From: Polynucleobacter parvulilacunae
GTDB taxonomy: Bacteria; Pseudomonadota; Gammaproteobacteria; Burkholderiales; Burkholderiaceae
Reading direction: 5' to 3'
DNA: 64,000 bases
Assembly: GCF_018881715.1 (NCBI RefSeq)
Contig: NZ_JACVPW010000002.1
Coordinates: 360,466 to 424,465 of the forward strand
Of this stretch, positions 30,465-41,411 are shown piece after piece. The stretch's first letter is position 1, and every line of letters starts with the position of its first letter. The translations under genes were made by a program, and so were the position numbers. Under the pieces are notes generated by a model that was not told where the DNA came from, made no database searches, and saw nothing but the letters and a program-made list of their open reading frames with translations.

Positions 30465-31793
30465 TTAAGAAACTACTTTTGCAAAATCTACGAAGTAGGC
30501 TGGGAAAGTTTTTGCTACGCAATTCGGATCATTGATCTTGAGTGCGTTTGGACCAAATGCAGCAAGCGAGAAACACATCGCCATGCGATGGTCATCATAT
30601 GTATCAATACCTTCGCTTGGTGATTTCCAGTCACTTTGTGAAGCAGGAGCTTGAACTACGATGTAATCCGCACCCTCTTCAACGATTGCGCCAACCTTCT
30701 TTAATTCTTTTGCCATTGCCGCAATACGATCCGTTTCCTTCACGCGCCAGCTAGCAATATTGTTTAAACGTGTTGGGCCTTCTGAGAATAAGGCAGCAAC
30801 AGCAAGCGTCATTGCCGCATCTGGAATTTCTGTGCAGTCAATCGTGATGCCATTGAGTTTGCCATTAGCATTTTTCACACCAGCAACTTCAATCCAATCT
30901 TCGCCAGCATTAATCTTGGCGCCCATCAAAGCAAGCGCATCAGCAAATGCCACATCGCCTTGAATACTGTCTTTGCCGACCCCCAACACTCTTACTGGGC
31001 CGCCACCAATAGCCCCCAAGGCCAGGAAGTAAGAGGCAGAAGAAGCATCGCCCTCTACCGACAACTGACCGGGACTCTTGTATACAGCATCTGCAGTTTT
31101 AGCCGGAATGACGAAGGACTGCACATCGGGGCAAGTAACTGTGACGCCAAAACGAGCCATCAACTTCAAGGTGATATCGATGTATGGACGTGAAATCAGC
31201 TCACCAATCACTTCAATACGCACGGGCTCATTTGCTATCAAAGGCAAAGCCATCAGTAACGCGGTTAAGAACTGACTTGATACATCGCCGCGTACTTTAA
31301 CAACATCTTTAATCTGAATATCTGCCGCCAAGATCTTGATTGGCGGATAACCTTCTTGTAATTCGTATTCAATCTTCGCACCCACTTGACGCAAGCCATC
31401 AACCAAATCACGGATAGGTCTTTCATGCATCCGAGCAACGCCAGATAAACGGTAACTACCGCCTTGCATTGCTAGAGCGGCAGTCAGGGGACGAATCGCA
31501 GTACCTGCATTTCCCATGAAGAGATCTGCTTCACGCACCGGAAATTGACCACCACAACCTTCGACCACACATACGTTGTTCGCTTGATCAGTTACCGATA
31601 AACCAAGTTGACGCAAGGCATTACGCATCACTTGAGTGTCATCAGCATCGAGTAAGTTCTTGAGAGTAGTCGTGCCAGTCGATAAAGCAGCTAGCAACAA
31701 TGCGCGATTAGAAATACTTTTAGAGCCTGGCAAGACAATCGAGCCCTGCGCTTGTTTAAATGGTCCGACGGTAATATCTGGCAAACCACTCAT
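30465..31793 (-). CDS. aroA: 3-phosphoshikimate 1-carboxyvinyltransferase (EPSP synthase)
   Basis: A 442-residue shikimate-pathway enzyme. The N-terminal [17 protein letters not shown] and the glyphosate/PEP-binding segment [17 protein letters not shown] are present, as are [16 protein letters not shown] and the C-terminal [13 protein letters not shown]. The ATG at 31793 overlaps the tyrA stop as ATGA; a TTG one codon earlier is less likely. It is translationally coupled to tyrA in the aromatic supraoperon. Confidence 0.97.
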   Translation of the reverse strand: MSGLPDITVGPFKQAQGSIVLPGSKSISNRALLLAALSTGTTTLKNLLDADDTQVMRNALRQLGLSVTDQANNVCVVEGCGGQFPVREADLFMGNAGTAIRPLTAALAMQGGSYRLSGVARMHERPIRDLVDGLRQVGAKIEYELQEGYPPIKILAADIQIKDVVKVRGDVSSQFLTALLMALPLIANEPVRIEVIGELISRPYIDITLKLMARFGVTVTCPDVQSFVIPAKTADAVYKSPGQLSVEGDASSASYFLALGAIGGGPVRVLGVGKDSIQGDVAFADALALMGAKINAGEDWIEVAGVKNANGKLNGITIDCTEIPDAAMTLAVAALFSEGPTRLNNIASWRVKETDRIAAMAKELKKVGAIVEEGADYIVVQAPASQSDWKSPSEGIDTYDDHRMAMCFSLAAFGPNALKINDPNCVAKTFPAYFVDFAKVVS

Positions 31794-32674
31794 CAAAGCA
31801 CATCCAAATCTTGACGCGCTTTACTGGCCTTATTAAATAACTTTTCCAAACCAGCACCATCGTTTTCAGCAATGAGTTTGCGCATGTGATTCACGATCAA
31901 TAGGTATTGATCGAGCTCCTTCAAAATTGCAGTGCGATTGCCTAAGCAAATATCACGCCACATTTCCGGGCTGGAGGCTGCAATGCGTGTGAAATCCTTA
32001 AAACCTGCGCCTACATGACTCAATTTTTGATCAGCATCTTCTGAGTTCACCACGCTTGCCATTAAGGCATAGGACAAGAGGTGCGGCAGGTGTGAAACAG
32101 CAGCGTAAATCGCATCATGCTGTACGACGCCAATCTTTTTCACCTCAGAACCAACCGACTCCCAGAAGCCAGTAATTAAGGCGATATCTTCTGGAGAGTT
32201 TTCTTGCAAAGGGCAAATAATGGTTTGCTTACCTTGAAATAAATCCGCCTTAGCAGCCGCTGCGCCATGCTGAGCGCCGCCAGCAATGGGATGCGCCGGC
32301 ACAAATTGGCATGCTTTTTTACCCAAGACTTCTTTGGCAGCCAAAATCACATCGCCCTTTGTACTGCCAGCATCGGTAATCATCGTACGCGGCTCAAGGT
32401 GCGGCTCCATCGTTTCAAATGCTGAACGCATTTGCGCAACCGGAACACAAAGCACAATCACATCAGATTGTTTAGCGGCTTCAACTAAATCAACTACGCC
32501 ATCAATCGCACCCATCTTTTGTGCTTGGTCTAAATTTTCTTTACTGCGACCAACACCAAAGACCTTGGTAGCAACGCCAGCCTGTTTAAGCGCCAAACCT
32601 AATGAGGCGCCAATCAAACCAACGCCTACGATGGTGACGGTACCGTAATTACTTGCGGGATTAATGATGGTCAT
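31793..32674 (-). CDS. tyrA: Prephenate/arogenate dehydrogenase
   Basis: A 293-residue NAD(P)-dependent enzyme for tyrosine synthesis. The Rossmann motif is [18 protein letters not shown], and the prephenate-site segments are [20 protein letters not shown] and [13 protein letters not shown], which includes the catalytic His. There is no fused chorismate mutase, consistent with a bifunctional PheA two genes upstream. Both ends overlap neighbours by 4 bases (ATGA with hisC and with aroA). Confidence 0.96.
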   Translation of the reverse strand: MTIINPASNYGTVTIVGVGLIGASLGLALKQAGVATKVFGVGRSKENLDQAQKMGAIDGVVDLVEAAKQSDVIVLCVPVAQMRSAFETMEPHLEPRTMITDAGSTKGDVILAAKEVLGKKACQFVPAHPIAGGAQHGAAAAKADLFQGKQTIICPLQENSPEDIALITGFWESVGSEVKKIGVVQHDAIYAAVSHLPHLLSYALMASVVNSEDADQKLSHVGAGFKDFTRIAASSPEMWRDICLGNRTAILKELDQYLLIVNHMRKLIAENDGAGLEKLFNKASKARQDLDVL

Positions 32675-33789
32675 TTAAGAATATCTTTTAAGGCGGTAAT
32701 GAATGCCGCATTTTCTTCTGTCAAACCAATCGAAATGCGTAACCACTGCGGCAAACCATAATTGCCCACTGGACGAACAATAATGCCGCGCTTGAGCAAG
32801 GCCAAATTAATTCGTGCGCCGGCTTGGTCGTCATCACCTACCTTAACTAAAACAAAATTGCCGGCTGAAGGTAAATATTGCAAGCCCAATTCATCAAAGG
32901 CCTTAGTAAGTTGCGCGTACCCCGCGCGATTGAGTTCAAAACCCTGCTGCAAAAACGCTTTATCTTGGAATGCAGCAATCGCTGCAGCCTGCGCAAGACT
33001 ATTCACATTAAACGGCTGACGAATTCGATTCAGCAAATCCGTTAAGTGCGGTTGTGCAACGCCGTAACCAATGCGCAAGCCAGCCAGGCCATAGGCTTTT
33101 GAGAAGCTACGGGACAAAATCATATTGGGGAAACGCCTCACCCAGGCAATCGCATCGTAGCGCTGCTCAGGCGTGAGGTATTCGTTATAAGCCTCATCAA
33201 GCACAACCACTACATTTGACGGAACTGCCATCAAGAAATCTTCTATTTCCTGGGCTGTCAAATAGCTGCCAGTCGGATTATTGGGATTAGCTACAAAGAC
33301 TAACTTTGCCTTATCACCAGAAACTTTAATCGCCGCCAACATCGCTGGTAAATCATGTCCATAGATTGCTGTTGCAGCCACTTCAATTGCTTTGGCACCA
33401 ACAGCCTGTGTAGCCAATGGGTAAACAGCAAATGCATGTTTAGAGAAGATGACTTCATCACCGGCTTGCGCAACAGCACGCGCAGCCAATTCCAAAATGT
33501 CATTACTACCGTTGCCTAAAGTAATCCAATCGGTTGGCACACCCAAGCGGCTAGCCAGCACATTCTTTAACTCAAAGCCATTCGAGTCTGGGTAGCGCCC
33601 CAAATCACTGGCAGCCTGGAGCATGGCATCTTGTGCAGACTTAGGCATACCCAATGGATTTTCATTGGAAGCCAGCTTCACAATCTTGCTTTCATCCAAG
33701 CCATATTCGCGCGCAACTTCACTGATAGGACGCCCACCAACATAAGGGGCAATCGCATGAATATGTTTTAAACCAATCTTAGAGGTCAT
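32671..33789 (-). CDS. hisC: Histidinol-phosphate/aromatic aminotransferase
   Basis: A 372-residue fold-type I PLP aminotransferase. The PLP lysine lies in SRSFSKAYGLAGLRIGY, the Asn/Asp contacts in NPNNPTGSYL and VVVLDEAYNEYL, and the N-terminal part has IVKLASNENPLGMPKSA. Its place between pheA and tyrA implies that it transaminates phenylpyruvate, hydroxyphenylpyruvate or prephenate as well as imidazole-acetol phosphate, as proposed for supraoperon HisC proteins. It is likely a second hisC, distinct from one in the his operon. Confidence 0.93.
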   Translation of the reverse strand: MTSKIGLKHIHAIAPYVGGRPISEVAREYGLDESKIVKLASNENPLGMPKSAQDAMLQAASDLGRYPDSNGFELKNVLASRLGVPTDWITLGNGSNDILELAARAVAQAGDEVIFSKHAFAVYPLATQAVGAKAIEVAATAIYGHDLPAMLAAIKVSGDKAKLVFVANPNNPTGSYLTAQEIEDFLMAVPSNVVVVLDEAYNEYLTPEQRYDAIAWVRRFPNMILSRSFSKAYGLAGLRIGYGVAQPHLTDLLNRIRQPFNVNSLAQAAAIAAFQDKAFLQQGFELNRAGYAQLTKAFDELGLQYLPSAGNFVLVKVGDDDQAGARINLALLKRGIIVRPVGNYGLPQWLRISIGLTEENAAFITALKDILK

Positions 33790-33838
33790 TTGTTTTTACT
33801 AATGTAATTACTAATTTTGAGATAAATCTTTAACTCAA

Positions 33839-34918
33839 TTAAGCTGAGTGTGGATAAGAGCCTAAATTTTTATAGAAAGCGGCAACACCCTTCAACTCTT
33901 CAAGCGCCTTCACCACTTTTTCATCATCCGTATGGCCAGCAATATCAATATAAAAGTGATATTCCCAAGTACCTTTACGAGCAGGACGTGATTCAAAGCG
34001 ATTCATCGACACACCGTGTTTAGCTAAAGGTGCCAACAAACGATGGACGGCACCAGGCTGGTTATCAACCGAGAGCACCAAAGAAGTTTGATCTTTGCCG
34101 GTAGATGAACATGCATAGTTTCCAACCACCACGAAACGGGTACGGTTGTGAGGATCATCTTGAATTTGTGCAGCCACTGCTTGTAAGCCATAAGCCTCTT
34201 GAGCAGGATCACCAGCAATTGCGGCCAAAGTAGGATCGGCAGCTGCCATGCGCGCCGCTTCAGCATTGCTACTGACTGCTTGACGCTTAAGTTGCGGTGC
34301 ATGCACGCTTAACCATTGCTGACATTGCGCCAGGGCTTGGGCATGAGCACAGACAGTTGTTACGCCATCCAAGTTACCGCTCTTAGTGAGCAGGTGATGA
34401 CGAATAGGCAGCACGACTTCGCCACTAATGCGCATCGATGAATCGAGCAATAAATCCAATGTGCGCGAGATAGCACCTTCGCTGGAGTTTTCAACAGGAA
34501 CAACGCCAAACTGAGCCGCGCCCTTCTCTACCGACTTAAATACTTCATCTAGGCTTGCGCAAGGTAAGCCAGCAATCGAGTGGCCAAAATACGTTTGAGC
34601 TGCTTGCTCAGAAAATGTTCCTACTGGGCCAAGATAAGCAATCGTTTGGCGAGCTTCAAGAGCTCTGCATGCAGACATCACTTCACGCCAAATCGCAGCA
34701 ATGCCATCTGGCAGCAAAGGACCTTTATTGATTTCTTGTAAACGCGCTACCACTTGGCGCTCACGCTCAGGACGGAAGACTGGTGAAGCGAATCCACCTT
34801 TAACGTGACCCACTTCCTGCGCAGCTTTTGCACGCTGAGTAAGTAGATCCAAAATCTGCGCATCTAATGCGTCAATTTTTTCCCGCAAGGGAGCTAAGCG
34901 CTGTTCTTCAGTACTCAT
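33839..34918 (-). CDS. pheA: Bifunctional chorismate mutase/prephenate dehydratase
   Basis: A 359-residue P-protein. An AroQ chorismate mutase domain (about residues 5-85: LREKIDALDAQILDLLTQRA) is followed by the prephenate dehydratase domain (AYLGPVGTFSEQAAQTYFG, VVPVENSSEGAI, with the TRF motif at NRTRFVVV). The C-terminal ACT domain (LSVDNQPGAVHRLLAPLAKHG, then the ESRP-type FESRPARKG) gives feedback control by phenylalanine. The start ATG shares one base with the serC stop (TAATG). Confidence 0.97.
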   Translation of the reverse strand: MSTEEQRLAPLREKIDALDAQILDLLTQRAKAAQEVGHVKGGFASPVFRPERERQVVARLQEINKGPLLPDGIAAIWREVMSACRALEARQTIAYLGPVGTFSEQAAQTYFGHSIAGLPCASLDEVFKSVEKGAAQFGVVPVENSSEGAISRTLDLLLDSSMRISGEVVLPIRHHLLTKSGNLDGVTTVCAHAQALAQCQQWLSVHAPQLKRQAVSSNAEAARMAAADPTLAAIAGDPAQEAYGLQAVAAQIQDDPHNRTRFVVVGNYACSSTGKDQTSLVLSVDNQPGAVHRLLAPLAKHGVSMNRFESRPARKGTWEYHFYIDIAGHTDDEKVVKALEELKGVAAFYKNLGSYPHSA

Positions 34919-36015
34919 TAAGCCCGCCTTTCAAAATCACGCATAAATTCAATTAAGGCTTTTACGCCTTCAATGGGCATGGCGTTATAAATGCTGGCAC
35001 GCATGCCGCCCGCAGCTTTATGGCCACGCAAGGCAACCAAACCAGCCGCATTCGATTGCGCCAAAAACTCTGCGTTCAGGTTCTCATCTTTTAAGAAGAA
35101 AGTCACGTTCATACGTGAGCGATATTCTTTTGTGACGCGATTTTCATACAAGCTGCTTTGATCCAAAAAGCTGTAAAGCAAATCCGCTTTTTCTTGATTA
35201 CGCTTTTCAATAACATTCACGCCACCTTGCTTGAGTAACCACTTAAATCCTAAGCCAGCCATGTAAATCGAGAAAGTCGGCGGCGTATTAATCATGGATT
35301 GCGTATTGGTTTGCACAGACCAATCCCAAATCGTTGGGGTGATAGACATACTCTTACCTAACAAATCCTTGCGTACGATCACAATCGTTACACCAGATGG
35401 GCCGATATTCTTTTGTGCACCACCAAACCATACGGCGCACTGATTGACATCCATCTCTTTAGAAAGGATGTTGCTAGAAATATCTGCAACCAAGGGAATA
35501 TCACCAACGTCCGGCACATCCGGAAACTCAACACCACCAATAGTTTCATTAGCGCAGTAAAGAACATAAGCAGCGTCACTTGATAACTTCCAAGTAGATC
35601 TCGCGGGAATCGTATTGAATTTTTCTGCGGCTGAAGAGGCAACTAAATTTGCAGTGCCGTACTTCTGCGCTTCTTTGTAAGATTTTTCTGACCATACGCC
35701 AGTAACAATGTAATCCGCCTTTGGTCCATTCTTAGCCAAAGGCATGAGATTCATGGGGATAGCAGCATTTTGACCAAGGCCGCCACCCTGCAAAAGTAAG
35801 ATCTCATAAGCATCGGGAATATGCATCAGCGTACGAAGATCATGAATGACCTCTTCATACACCTCCATGAACTCTTTACTGCGGTGACTAATTTCCATCA
35901 CGCTCGTACCGAGTCCACGCCAATTCAGCATTTCATCGGCAGCCTGCTTCAGCACCTCTTCAGGCAAAGTAGCAGGCCCCGCTGCGAAATTAAAAATGCG
36001 GCGGTCAAAAGTCAT
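34918..36015 (-). CDS. serC: Phosphoserine aminotransferase
   Basis: A 365-residue PLP enzyme that makes phosphoserine, and also serves pyridoxal synthesis. It starts FNFAAGPATLPEEVLKQA. The PLP lysine is in VWFGGAQKNIGPSGVTIVIV, and TPPTFSIYMAGL and the C-terminal LRGHKAAGGMRASIYNAM are typical. It sits between gyrA and pheA in the conserved order. Coupling to pheA is by a one-base stop/start overlap. Confidence 0.97.
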   Translation of the reverse strand: MTFDRRIFNFAAGPATLPEEVLKQAADEMLNWRGLGTSVMEISHRSKEFMEVYEEVIHDLRTLMHIPDAYEILLLQGGGLGQNAAIPMNLMPLAKNGPKADYIVTGVWSEKSYKEAQKYGTANLVASSAAEKFNTIPARSTWKLSSDAAYVLYCANETIGGVEFPDVPDVGDIPLVADISSNILSKEMDVNQCAVWFGGAQKNIGPSGVTIVIVRKDLLGKSMSITPTIWDWSVQTNTQSMINTPPTFSIYMAGLGFKWLLKQGGVNVIEKRNQEKADLLYSFLDQSSLYENRVTKEYRSRMNVTFFLKDENLNAEFLAQSNAAGLVALRGHKAAGGMRASIYNAMPIEGVKALIEFMRDFERRA

Positions 36016-36041
36016 GATGTGATCTAGTCTAGAGGTGACGC

Positions 36042-38750
36042 TTAAGCGTCACCTACCGTATCGTCATTAGAGTCGGCTGCTGGATCTGCAGATACGTCAC
36101 CTTCTTCTGCGTCATCAGCTTCGTCATCTGAATCGCTTTCAGCAATACGCTGCAAGCCAGACAAACGTGTACCTTCATCAACGTTGATCAAAGTCACACC
36201 CTGAGTTGCACGACCCATCTCACGTATTTCAGATACACGAGTACGCACCAAGACGCCACCAGTAGTAATCAACATAATTTGATCTTCTGGCGATACCAAT
36301 GAGGCAGCGACTACTTTGCCGTTACGCTCTGAAGTTTGAATTGCAATCATGCCCTTCGTACCACGACCATGACGTGTGTATTCAGCGATCGGCGTACGCT
36401 TACCGTAACCATTTTCTGTTGCAGTCAACACGCTACTTGGAATCGCAATGCCGTTTGTATCAATTACAGCCGCTTCAACGCCTTCTGCAGCCTCAGCTGG
36501 AGCAACCAACATCGCAATTACGTGATGCCCTTCGCCTAGGTTCATGCCACGCACACCACGTGCGGTACGACCCATCGGACGAACATCATTCTCGTCAAAG
36601 CGCACTGCTTTGCCAGCATCGGAGAACAACATCACATCATGCTGGCCATCAGTAATAGCAGCGCCAACCAAGAAGTCGTTTTCATTCAAGTCGACAGCAA
36701 TAATGCCGGCCTTACGTGGATTAGAGAAGTCAGACAAACGAGTCTTCTTCACGGTACCTAAGCTAGTAGCCATAAAGACATACTGATCGTCTTGGTAGCC
36801 CTTGATTGGCAGAATCACAGTGATCTTCTCACCTTCAATCAGCGGGAACATATTAACGATTGGCTTGCCGCGAGAAGTACGGCTTCCCTGCGGAACTTCC
36901 CAGACCTTGAGCCAATACATACGACCTCGGTCAGAGAAGCACAAGATCGTATCGTGCGTATTCGCTACGAAGAGCGTTTCAATCCAATCTTCATTCTTAG
37001 TTGCGGCAGCTTGCTTTCCTCGACCACCGCGTTTTTGTGCGCGGTACTCGCTCAGCGGCTGACTCTTCATATAACCAGTATTTGAAAGTGTCACCACTAA
37101 ATCTTGCGGCGTAATCAAGTCTTCCGTGAACAGTTCAGTCGCATTCATTTCAATAAATGAACGACGACCGGTATCACCACCAGCAACACCAAATTCAGAT
37201 TGCACTTCTTTTAATTCAGACTCGATCACTTGAGTCACGCGCTCTGGCTTCGCCAACAAATCCAGTAAGTCAGAAATCTCTGCCATTACTTCTTTGTATT
37301 CGTTAACGATCTTGTCTTGCTCTAAACCAGTCAAGCGTTGCAAACGCATCTGCAAAATTTCTTGCGCTTGACTGTCTGACAAACGATACAAGCCAGTAGT
37401 TTGCATGCCGTACTCGGGCAACAATCCTTCTGGACGATAAGCATTGCGGCCGCCTGGCGTATCGGTCTCAGCACGTGCCAACATCTCACGCACCATCGAT
37501 GAATCCCAAGCTTTGCCCATCAACCCTTGTTTAGCAATCACTGGGTTCGCTGCAGCTTTAATAATTGCAATGAACTCATCAATATTTGCTAATGCAACAG
37601 CCAAACCTTCTAAGACGTGACCACGATCGCGCGCTTTACGCAATTCAAAAATCGTACGACGTGTGACAACTTCACGACGATGCTGCAAGAAGTACTCAAG
37701 CATTTGCTTCAAGTTCAACAAGCGTGGTTGGTTATCCACCAATGCCACCATGTTCATGCCGAAGTTATCTTGTAACTGAGTGCTCTTATACAAATTATTG
37801 AGAACAACTTCAGGCACTTCACCGCGCTTCAATTCAATAACAACGCGCATACCGGATTTATCTGACTCATCACGCAAATCAGAAATGCCTTCAACTTTTT
37901 TCTCATTCACCAACTCAGCAATACGCTCGAGCAAGTTCTTTTTGTTTACTTGGTATGGCAACTCATCCACGATGATCGCCTGACGTGCGCCCTTATCCAA
38001 ATCTTCAAAGTGAGTCTTGGCACGCATCACTACACGGCCACGACCAGTGCGATAACCCTCACGAACGCCTTGAACGCCGTAAATAATGCCGGCAGTCGGG
38101 AAATCAGGGGCTGGAATGATCTCAATCAGCTCATCAATCGTGCATTCTGGGTTGTGAAGTACATGTAAACAGGCTGTAACCACCTCATCCAGGTTATGGG
38201 GAGGGATATTGGTCGCCATACCTACAGCAATGCCAGAACTGCCATTTATCAGCAAATTAGGCACTTTGGCAGGCAGAATCAGGGGTTCTTTCTCGCTACC
38301 GTCGTAATTTGGCCCAAAATCGACCGTTTCTTTGTCCAAATCGGCCAAAAGCTCATGAGCTATCTTGCGGAGGCGGATCTCGGTATACCGCATCGCAGCA
38401 GCGTTATCGCCGTCTACGGAGCCAAAGTTACCCTGCCCGTCAACCAGCATATAGCGCAGGGAGAAGTCCTGGGCCATCCGAACGATCGTGTCATACACCG
38501 CAGAATCACCGTGCGGATGGTATTTACCGATTACATCGCCAACTATACGGGCAGATTTTTTGTAAGCTCGGTTCCAATCGTTGTTTAATTCATACATAGC
38601 GAATAAGACACGGCGGTGAACCGGTTTAAGGCCATCACGTACGTCTGGCAGGGCTCTGCCGACGATGACGCTCATTGCGTAGTCCAAATAGGACCGCCGC
38701 ATTTCGTCTTCGAGGGATATTGGTAGTGTTTCTTTAGCGGCTTGTTCCAT
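36042..38750 (-). CDS. gyrA: DNA gyrase subunit A
   Basis: A 902-residue type IIA topoisomerase subunit. The quinolone-resistance region reads [20 protein letters not shown] with the normal Ser/Asp-type residues (here GDSAVYD), and the catalytic tyrosine is in the [10 protein letters not shown] stretch. The C-terminal domain has the GyrA-box (QKRGGRGKQ) and blades of the DNA-wrapping beta-pinwheel. The end is an acidic Asp/Glu-rich tail of about 35 residues. It heads the downstream serC-pheA block and is divergent from the OmpA-like gene. Confidence 0.98.
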   Translation of the reverse strand: MEQAAKETLPISLEDEMRRSYLDYAMSVIVGRALPDVRDGLKPVHRRVLFAMYELNNDWNRAYKKSARIVGDVIGKYHPHGDSAVYDTIVRMAQDFSLRYMLVDGQGNFGSVDGDNAAAMRYTEIRLRKIAHELLADLDKETVDFGPNYDGSEKEPLILPAKVPNLLINGSSGIAVGMATNIPPHNLDEVVTACLHVLHNPECTIDELIEIIPAPDFPTAGIIYGVQGVREGYRTGRGRVVMRAKTHFEDLDKGARQAIIVDELPYQVNKKNLLERIAELVNEKKVEGISDLRDESDKSGMRVVIELKRGEVPEVVLNNLYKSTQLQDNFGMNMVALVDNQPRLLNLKQMLEYFLQHRREVVTRRTIFELRKARDRGHVLEGLAVALANIDEFIAIIKAAANPVIAKQGLMGKAWDSSMVREMLARAETDTPGGRNAYRPEGLLPEYGMQTTGLYRLSDSQAQEILQMRLQRLTGLEQDKIVNEYKEVMAEISDLLDLLAKPERVTQVIESELKEVQSEFGVAGGDTGRRSFIEMNATELFTEDLITPQDLVVTLSNTGYMKSQPLSEYRAQKRGGRGKQAAATKNEDWIETLFVANTHDTILCFSDRGRMYWLKVWEVPQGSRTSRGKPIVNMFPLIEGEKITVILPIKGYQDDQYVFMATSLGTVKKTRLSDFSNPRKAGIIAVDLNENDFLVGAAITDGQHDVMLFSDAGKAVRFDENDVRPMGRTARGVRGMNLGEGHHVIAMLVAPAEAAEGVEAAVIDTNGIAIPSSVLTATENGYGKRTPIAEYTRHGRGTKGMIAIQTSERNGKVVAASLVSPEDQIMLITTGGVLVRTRVSEIREMGRATQGVTLINVDEGTRLSGLQRIAESDSDDEADDAEEGDVSADPAADSNDDTVGDA

Positions 38751-38909
38751 CTAGAAATAATATCATTTTGATGACAGGTAGGCCCTATGCTAAGATTCTG
38801 TCAGTTTGTACGAAATTGAGATGTGTCGCTTTGCAGTTTTTGCATCAAGGTAGGGCGAATTACATTTAAGTTTGACTTTAATTAAAAAAGAGATTTTTGA
38901 GGACTAAAA

Positions 38910-39476
38910 ATGAACAAAACCCTAAGAGTGTTGCTCGCTTCTGTTATTACTGTTTCTGCTACTGCAGCAATGGCTTCTGATAACTGGCAAAACGGCGATG
39001 GCGCCCTAAACTGGAAAAACGGCGATGGCACATTGTGCTGGCGCGATAGCAACTGGACACCTGCTACTGCAGCTAAAGGTTGCGATGGTGCGTTGACTGG
39101 TGCTGCTGCTGGCGTTAGCCAAAGCAAAATCACTTTGCAAGCTGACACACTTTATGACTTCAACAAGTCTGACTTGAAACCAGAAGGTAAAGCTACTTTG
39201 GACAAGATCGCTGCTGACTTAAGCAAGATCAAGTTAGAAGTAATCATTGCTGTAGGCAACACTGACAGCGTTGGTACAGATGCATACAACATGGCCCTCG
39301 GTCAGCGTCGTGCGCAATCTGTTAAGACATACTTGGTAAGCAAGGGTGTTGACGGTAGCCGTATCTACACAGAATCTAAAGGCAAGAGCAATCCAGTTGC
39401 ATCAAACGCAACTGCTGAAGGCCGCGCTAAGAACCGCCGTACTGACATCGAAGTTGTTGGTACAGCAGCTAAGTAA
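38910..39476 (+). CDS. OmpA-family outer membrane protein with tandem N-terminal motif
   Basis: A 188-residue exported protein. A signal peptide (LLASVITVSATAAMA) is followed by a short Trp/Asn/Gly-rich segment with a tandem 9-residue duplication, then an OmpA peptidoglycan-binding domain from about residue 80. That domain has YDFNKSDLKPEGKATLDKIA and the DAP-binding stretch MALGQRRAQSVKTYL with the later NRRTDIEV. There is no eight-strand barrel before it, so it is an OmpA-C-only protein of about 170 residues mature. Abundant OmpA-like proteins of this type are common in related freshwater bacteria. Confidence 0.92.
   Translation: MNKTLRVLLASVITVSATAAMASDNWQNGDGALNWKNGDGTLCWRDSNWTPATAAKGCDGALTGAAAGVSQSKITLQADTLYDFNKSDLKPEGKATLDKIAADLSKIKLEVIIAVGNTDSVGTDAYNMALGQRRAQSVKTYLVSKGVDGSRIYTESKGKSNPVASNATAEGRAKNRRTDIEVVGTAAK
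38982..39035 (+). repeat. Two-copy 27-base tandem repeat inside the OmpA-like gene
   Basis: Bases 38982-39008 and 39009-39035 match in about 20 of 27 positions and encode NWQNGDGAL then NWKNGDGTL. It is followed by the shorter related CWRDSNWTP. Confidence 0.85.
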
Positions 39477-39490
39477 TTCACTTTACTTGT

Positions 39491-39519
39491 AAAAAAGCCC
39501 GCTTCTAGCGGGCTTTTTT
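39491..39519 (+). terminator. Rho-independent terminator after the OmpA-like gene
   Basis: AAAAAAGCCCGC-TTCTA-GCGGGCTTTTTT is a perfect 12-bp stem ending in six T, 15 bases after the stop codon. Confidence 0.95.
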
Positions 39520-39577
39520 ATTTCCGCTATATTCGTCTTATCCTGTTACTTTTAAGCAATCCAACCACCTCCTTCAT

Positions 39578-40267
39578 ATGAACGTAGACCAGTCAGAAAT
39601 CGCCAAATTTAGCGCCCTAGCCCATCGCTGGTGGGATCCTAATAGCGAGTTCAAGCCTTTGCATGCCATCAATCCTCTGCGTCTAGGCTGGATCAAGTCA
39701 TTCGTAAATTTGGATGGCAAAAAGGTGGTTGATATCGGTTGTGGTGGTGGCATCCTGGCTGAATCAATTTCTCAATCGGGTGCGGATACCACCGGCATTG
39801 ATTTATCTGAAAAGGCACTCAAGGTTGCCGAGTTGCATGCCTTAGAGGTGGGCGCAAACCTCACCTATCGCTCTGTCTCCGCAGAAGCGCTGGCTGATGA
39901 ACAACCAGAACAATACGATGTAGTGACTTGCATGGAAATGCTGGAACACGTTCCCGATCCCGCATCAGTGGTTCGCGCCTGTGCCAAGTTATGTAAACCG
40001 GGCGGCACTTTATTTTTCAGCACACTCAATCGCAGTCCAAAGTCTTACTTATTTGCCATCATTGGCGCTGAATACATTCTCAAGTTACTCCCCAAGGGCA
40101 CTCACGAGTACGCTAAATTCATTAAACCATCCGAGCTCGTTGCATTTACTCGCCACGCAGGCTTAGAAATGCTCGGTATGAAAGGTTTGAGTTACAACCC
40201 ACTCACTCAGGTATATAGCTTGAGTGATGATGTTGATGTGAATTACATGATTGCCGTACGTAAATAA
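39578..40267 (+). CDS. ubiG: Ubiquinone biosynthesis O-methyltransferase
   Basis: A 229-residue SAM methyltransferase that performs both O-methylations in ubiquinone synthesis. The start EIAKFSALAHRWWDPNSEFKPLH is diagnostic, the SAM site is VVDIGCGGGILAES, and later CMEMLEHVPDPASVVRAC and FFSTLNRSPKSYLFAIIGAEY are family stretches. It overlaps gph by one base (TAATG), the usual ubiG-gph pairing. Confidence 0.97.
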   Translation: MNVDQSEIAKFSALAHRWWDPNSEFKPLHAINPLRLGWIKSFVNLDGKKVVDIGCGGGILAESISQSGADTTGIDLSEKALKVAELHALEVGANLTYRSVSAEALADEQPEQYDVVTCMEMLEHVPDPASVVRACAKLCKPGGTLFFSTLNRSPKSYLFAIIGAEYILKLLPKGTHEYAKFIKPSELVAFTRHAGLEMLGMKGLSYNPLTQVYSLSDDVDVNYMIAVRK

Positions 40268-40956
40268 TGAAAGGTATGAGCAATCTTTCCAGTCCTTATG
40301 CCGGAATCTTTTTTGATTTAGATGGCACATTAGCCGATACCGCGCCAGATTTAGTGGCAGCAACCAATAAATTACTGGTTGCGCGTAATCTCACACCTAA
40401 GCCTTATAAATTTCTACGCCCCTATGCATCAGCCGGAGCTCGTGGATTACTAGAAGGCGCCTTTGGGATTAGCTCGGATCATGCCGATTTCATCCCATTA
40501 CGCGATGAATTTTTCAGCAATTACGAAAAAGCACTCCTTGTTGAGAGCAAATTATTTGATGGAATTGATCATTTACTCGATCAAATGGATGCAGCAAGAC
40601 TCCCCTGGGGGATCATTACCAATAAAAGTGAGCGCTTTACCAACCCATTAACCGAGCTCATGGGTCTGCGCCAGAGAGCTGTTTCTACAGTTTCTGGCGA
40701 TACCACCCCTTATTCAAAGCCACATCCCGAGCCCATTTTGCATGCCGCCAGATCTACTAATATCGATCCTACAAAATCAATTTATGTTGGGGACGACATT
40801 AGAGACGTTTTAGCGGGTAAAGCAGCAGGAATGAAGACCGTGGCGGCTGCTTATGGCTACTGTGGCTGCAAAGAGCCTCCTGAGGCCTGGGGAGCGGATT
40901 ACATCATCCACAATCCTATCGACCTCTTGGAAATCATTTTTCCCAAAAGGGATTAA
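40267..40956 (+). CDS. gph: Phosphoglycolate phosphatase
   Basis: A 229-residue HAD-family phosphatase. Motif I is FFDLDGTLADTAPDL, motif II lies in WGIITNKSERFTNPL, the catalytic lysine is in YSKPHPEPILHAA and the motif III acids are in YVGDDIRDVLAGKAAG. It removes 2-phosphoglycolate formed in DNA repair. The ATG at 40267 shares a base with the ubiG stop; an ATG three codons later is possible. It is the last core gene before the tmRNA. Confidence 0.93.
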   Translation: MKGMSNLSSPYAGIFFDLDGTLADTAPDLVAATNKLLVARNLTPKPYKFLRPYASAGARGLLEGAFGISSDHADFIPLRDEFFSNYEKALLVESKLFDGIDHLLDQMDAARLPWGIITNKSERFTNPLTELMGLRQRAVSTVSGDTTPYSKPHPEPILHAARSTNIDPTKSIYVGDDIRDVLAGKAAGMKTVAAAYGYCGCKEPPEAWGADYIIHNPIDLLEIIFPKRD

Positions 40957-41018
40957 AAAGATATTCAGCAATTTAAGGTCGGCAGCCTTAAAATAGAGAC
41001 TTCCTATGCATGAACTCC

Positions 41019-41377
41019 GGGGTCGACATGGTTTCGACGTGGATTACAAAGCATCAAGGGCATACCGAGGACCCGTTATCTCGTAAATCAATGGGAATGT
41101 TTTAACTGCAAACGACGAACGTTTCGCACTAGCCGCTTAATTGCGGTTGCCCCTGAACTGATTCTCTCTTGGGTCAGCTAGCGCAAGCTAGATCAGGGTC
41201 ATTTACAAGAGATAAGATCATTTCATGTCACGAGGAATGATTCGAAAACTTAGTGAATCGTCAGCAAAGAACGTGTCAGTCCGTGCTTAACTGATTAAAT
41301 CAAATGATATGACTAAGTATGTAGAACTTGTTGTGGAGGATTTGCGGACGCGGGTTCGATTCCCGCCGACTCCACCA
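41019..41377 (+). ncRNA. ssrA: tmRNA (one-piece), integration site of the mobile element
   Basis: The 359-base sequence opens with GGGGTCGACATGGTTTCGAC and ends with GGTTCGATTCCCGCC-GACTCCACCA, the T-arm and acceptor of the tRNA-like domain; the two ends pair as the acceptor stem. The resume codon GCA at 41108 starts the proteolysis tag ANDERFALAA, followed by TAA (41138-41140). tmRNA rescues stalled ribosomes together with SmpB. The 3' end is intact next to an integrase gene, so it is the preserved left attachment site. Confidence 0.97.
41108..41140 (+). other. tmRNA tag reading frame (ANDERFALAA)
   Basis: Ten codons from GCA to GCT followed by TAA inside the tmRNA. The tag ends in the ALAA-type signal recognised by ClpXP. 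Confidence 0.95.
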
Positions 41378-41411
41378 ATATTAGTATTAGCAGCACCCAG
41401 TAATAGCAAAT

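Noticed and set aside
32671..33789. A specialised role for hisC as a pure aromatic aminotransferase
   Set aside because: Context suggests it, but the sequence alone cannot separate histidinol-phosphate from aromatic specificity, so the name hisC was kept.
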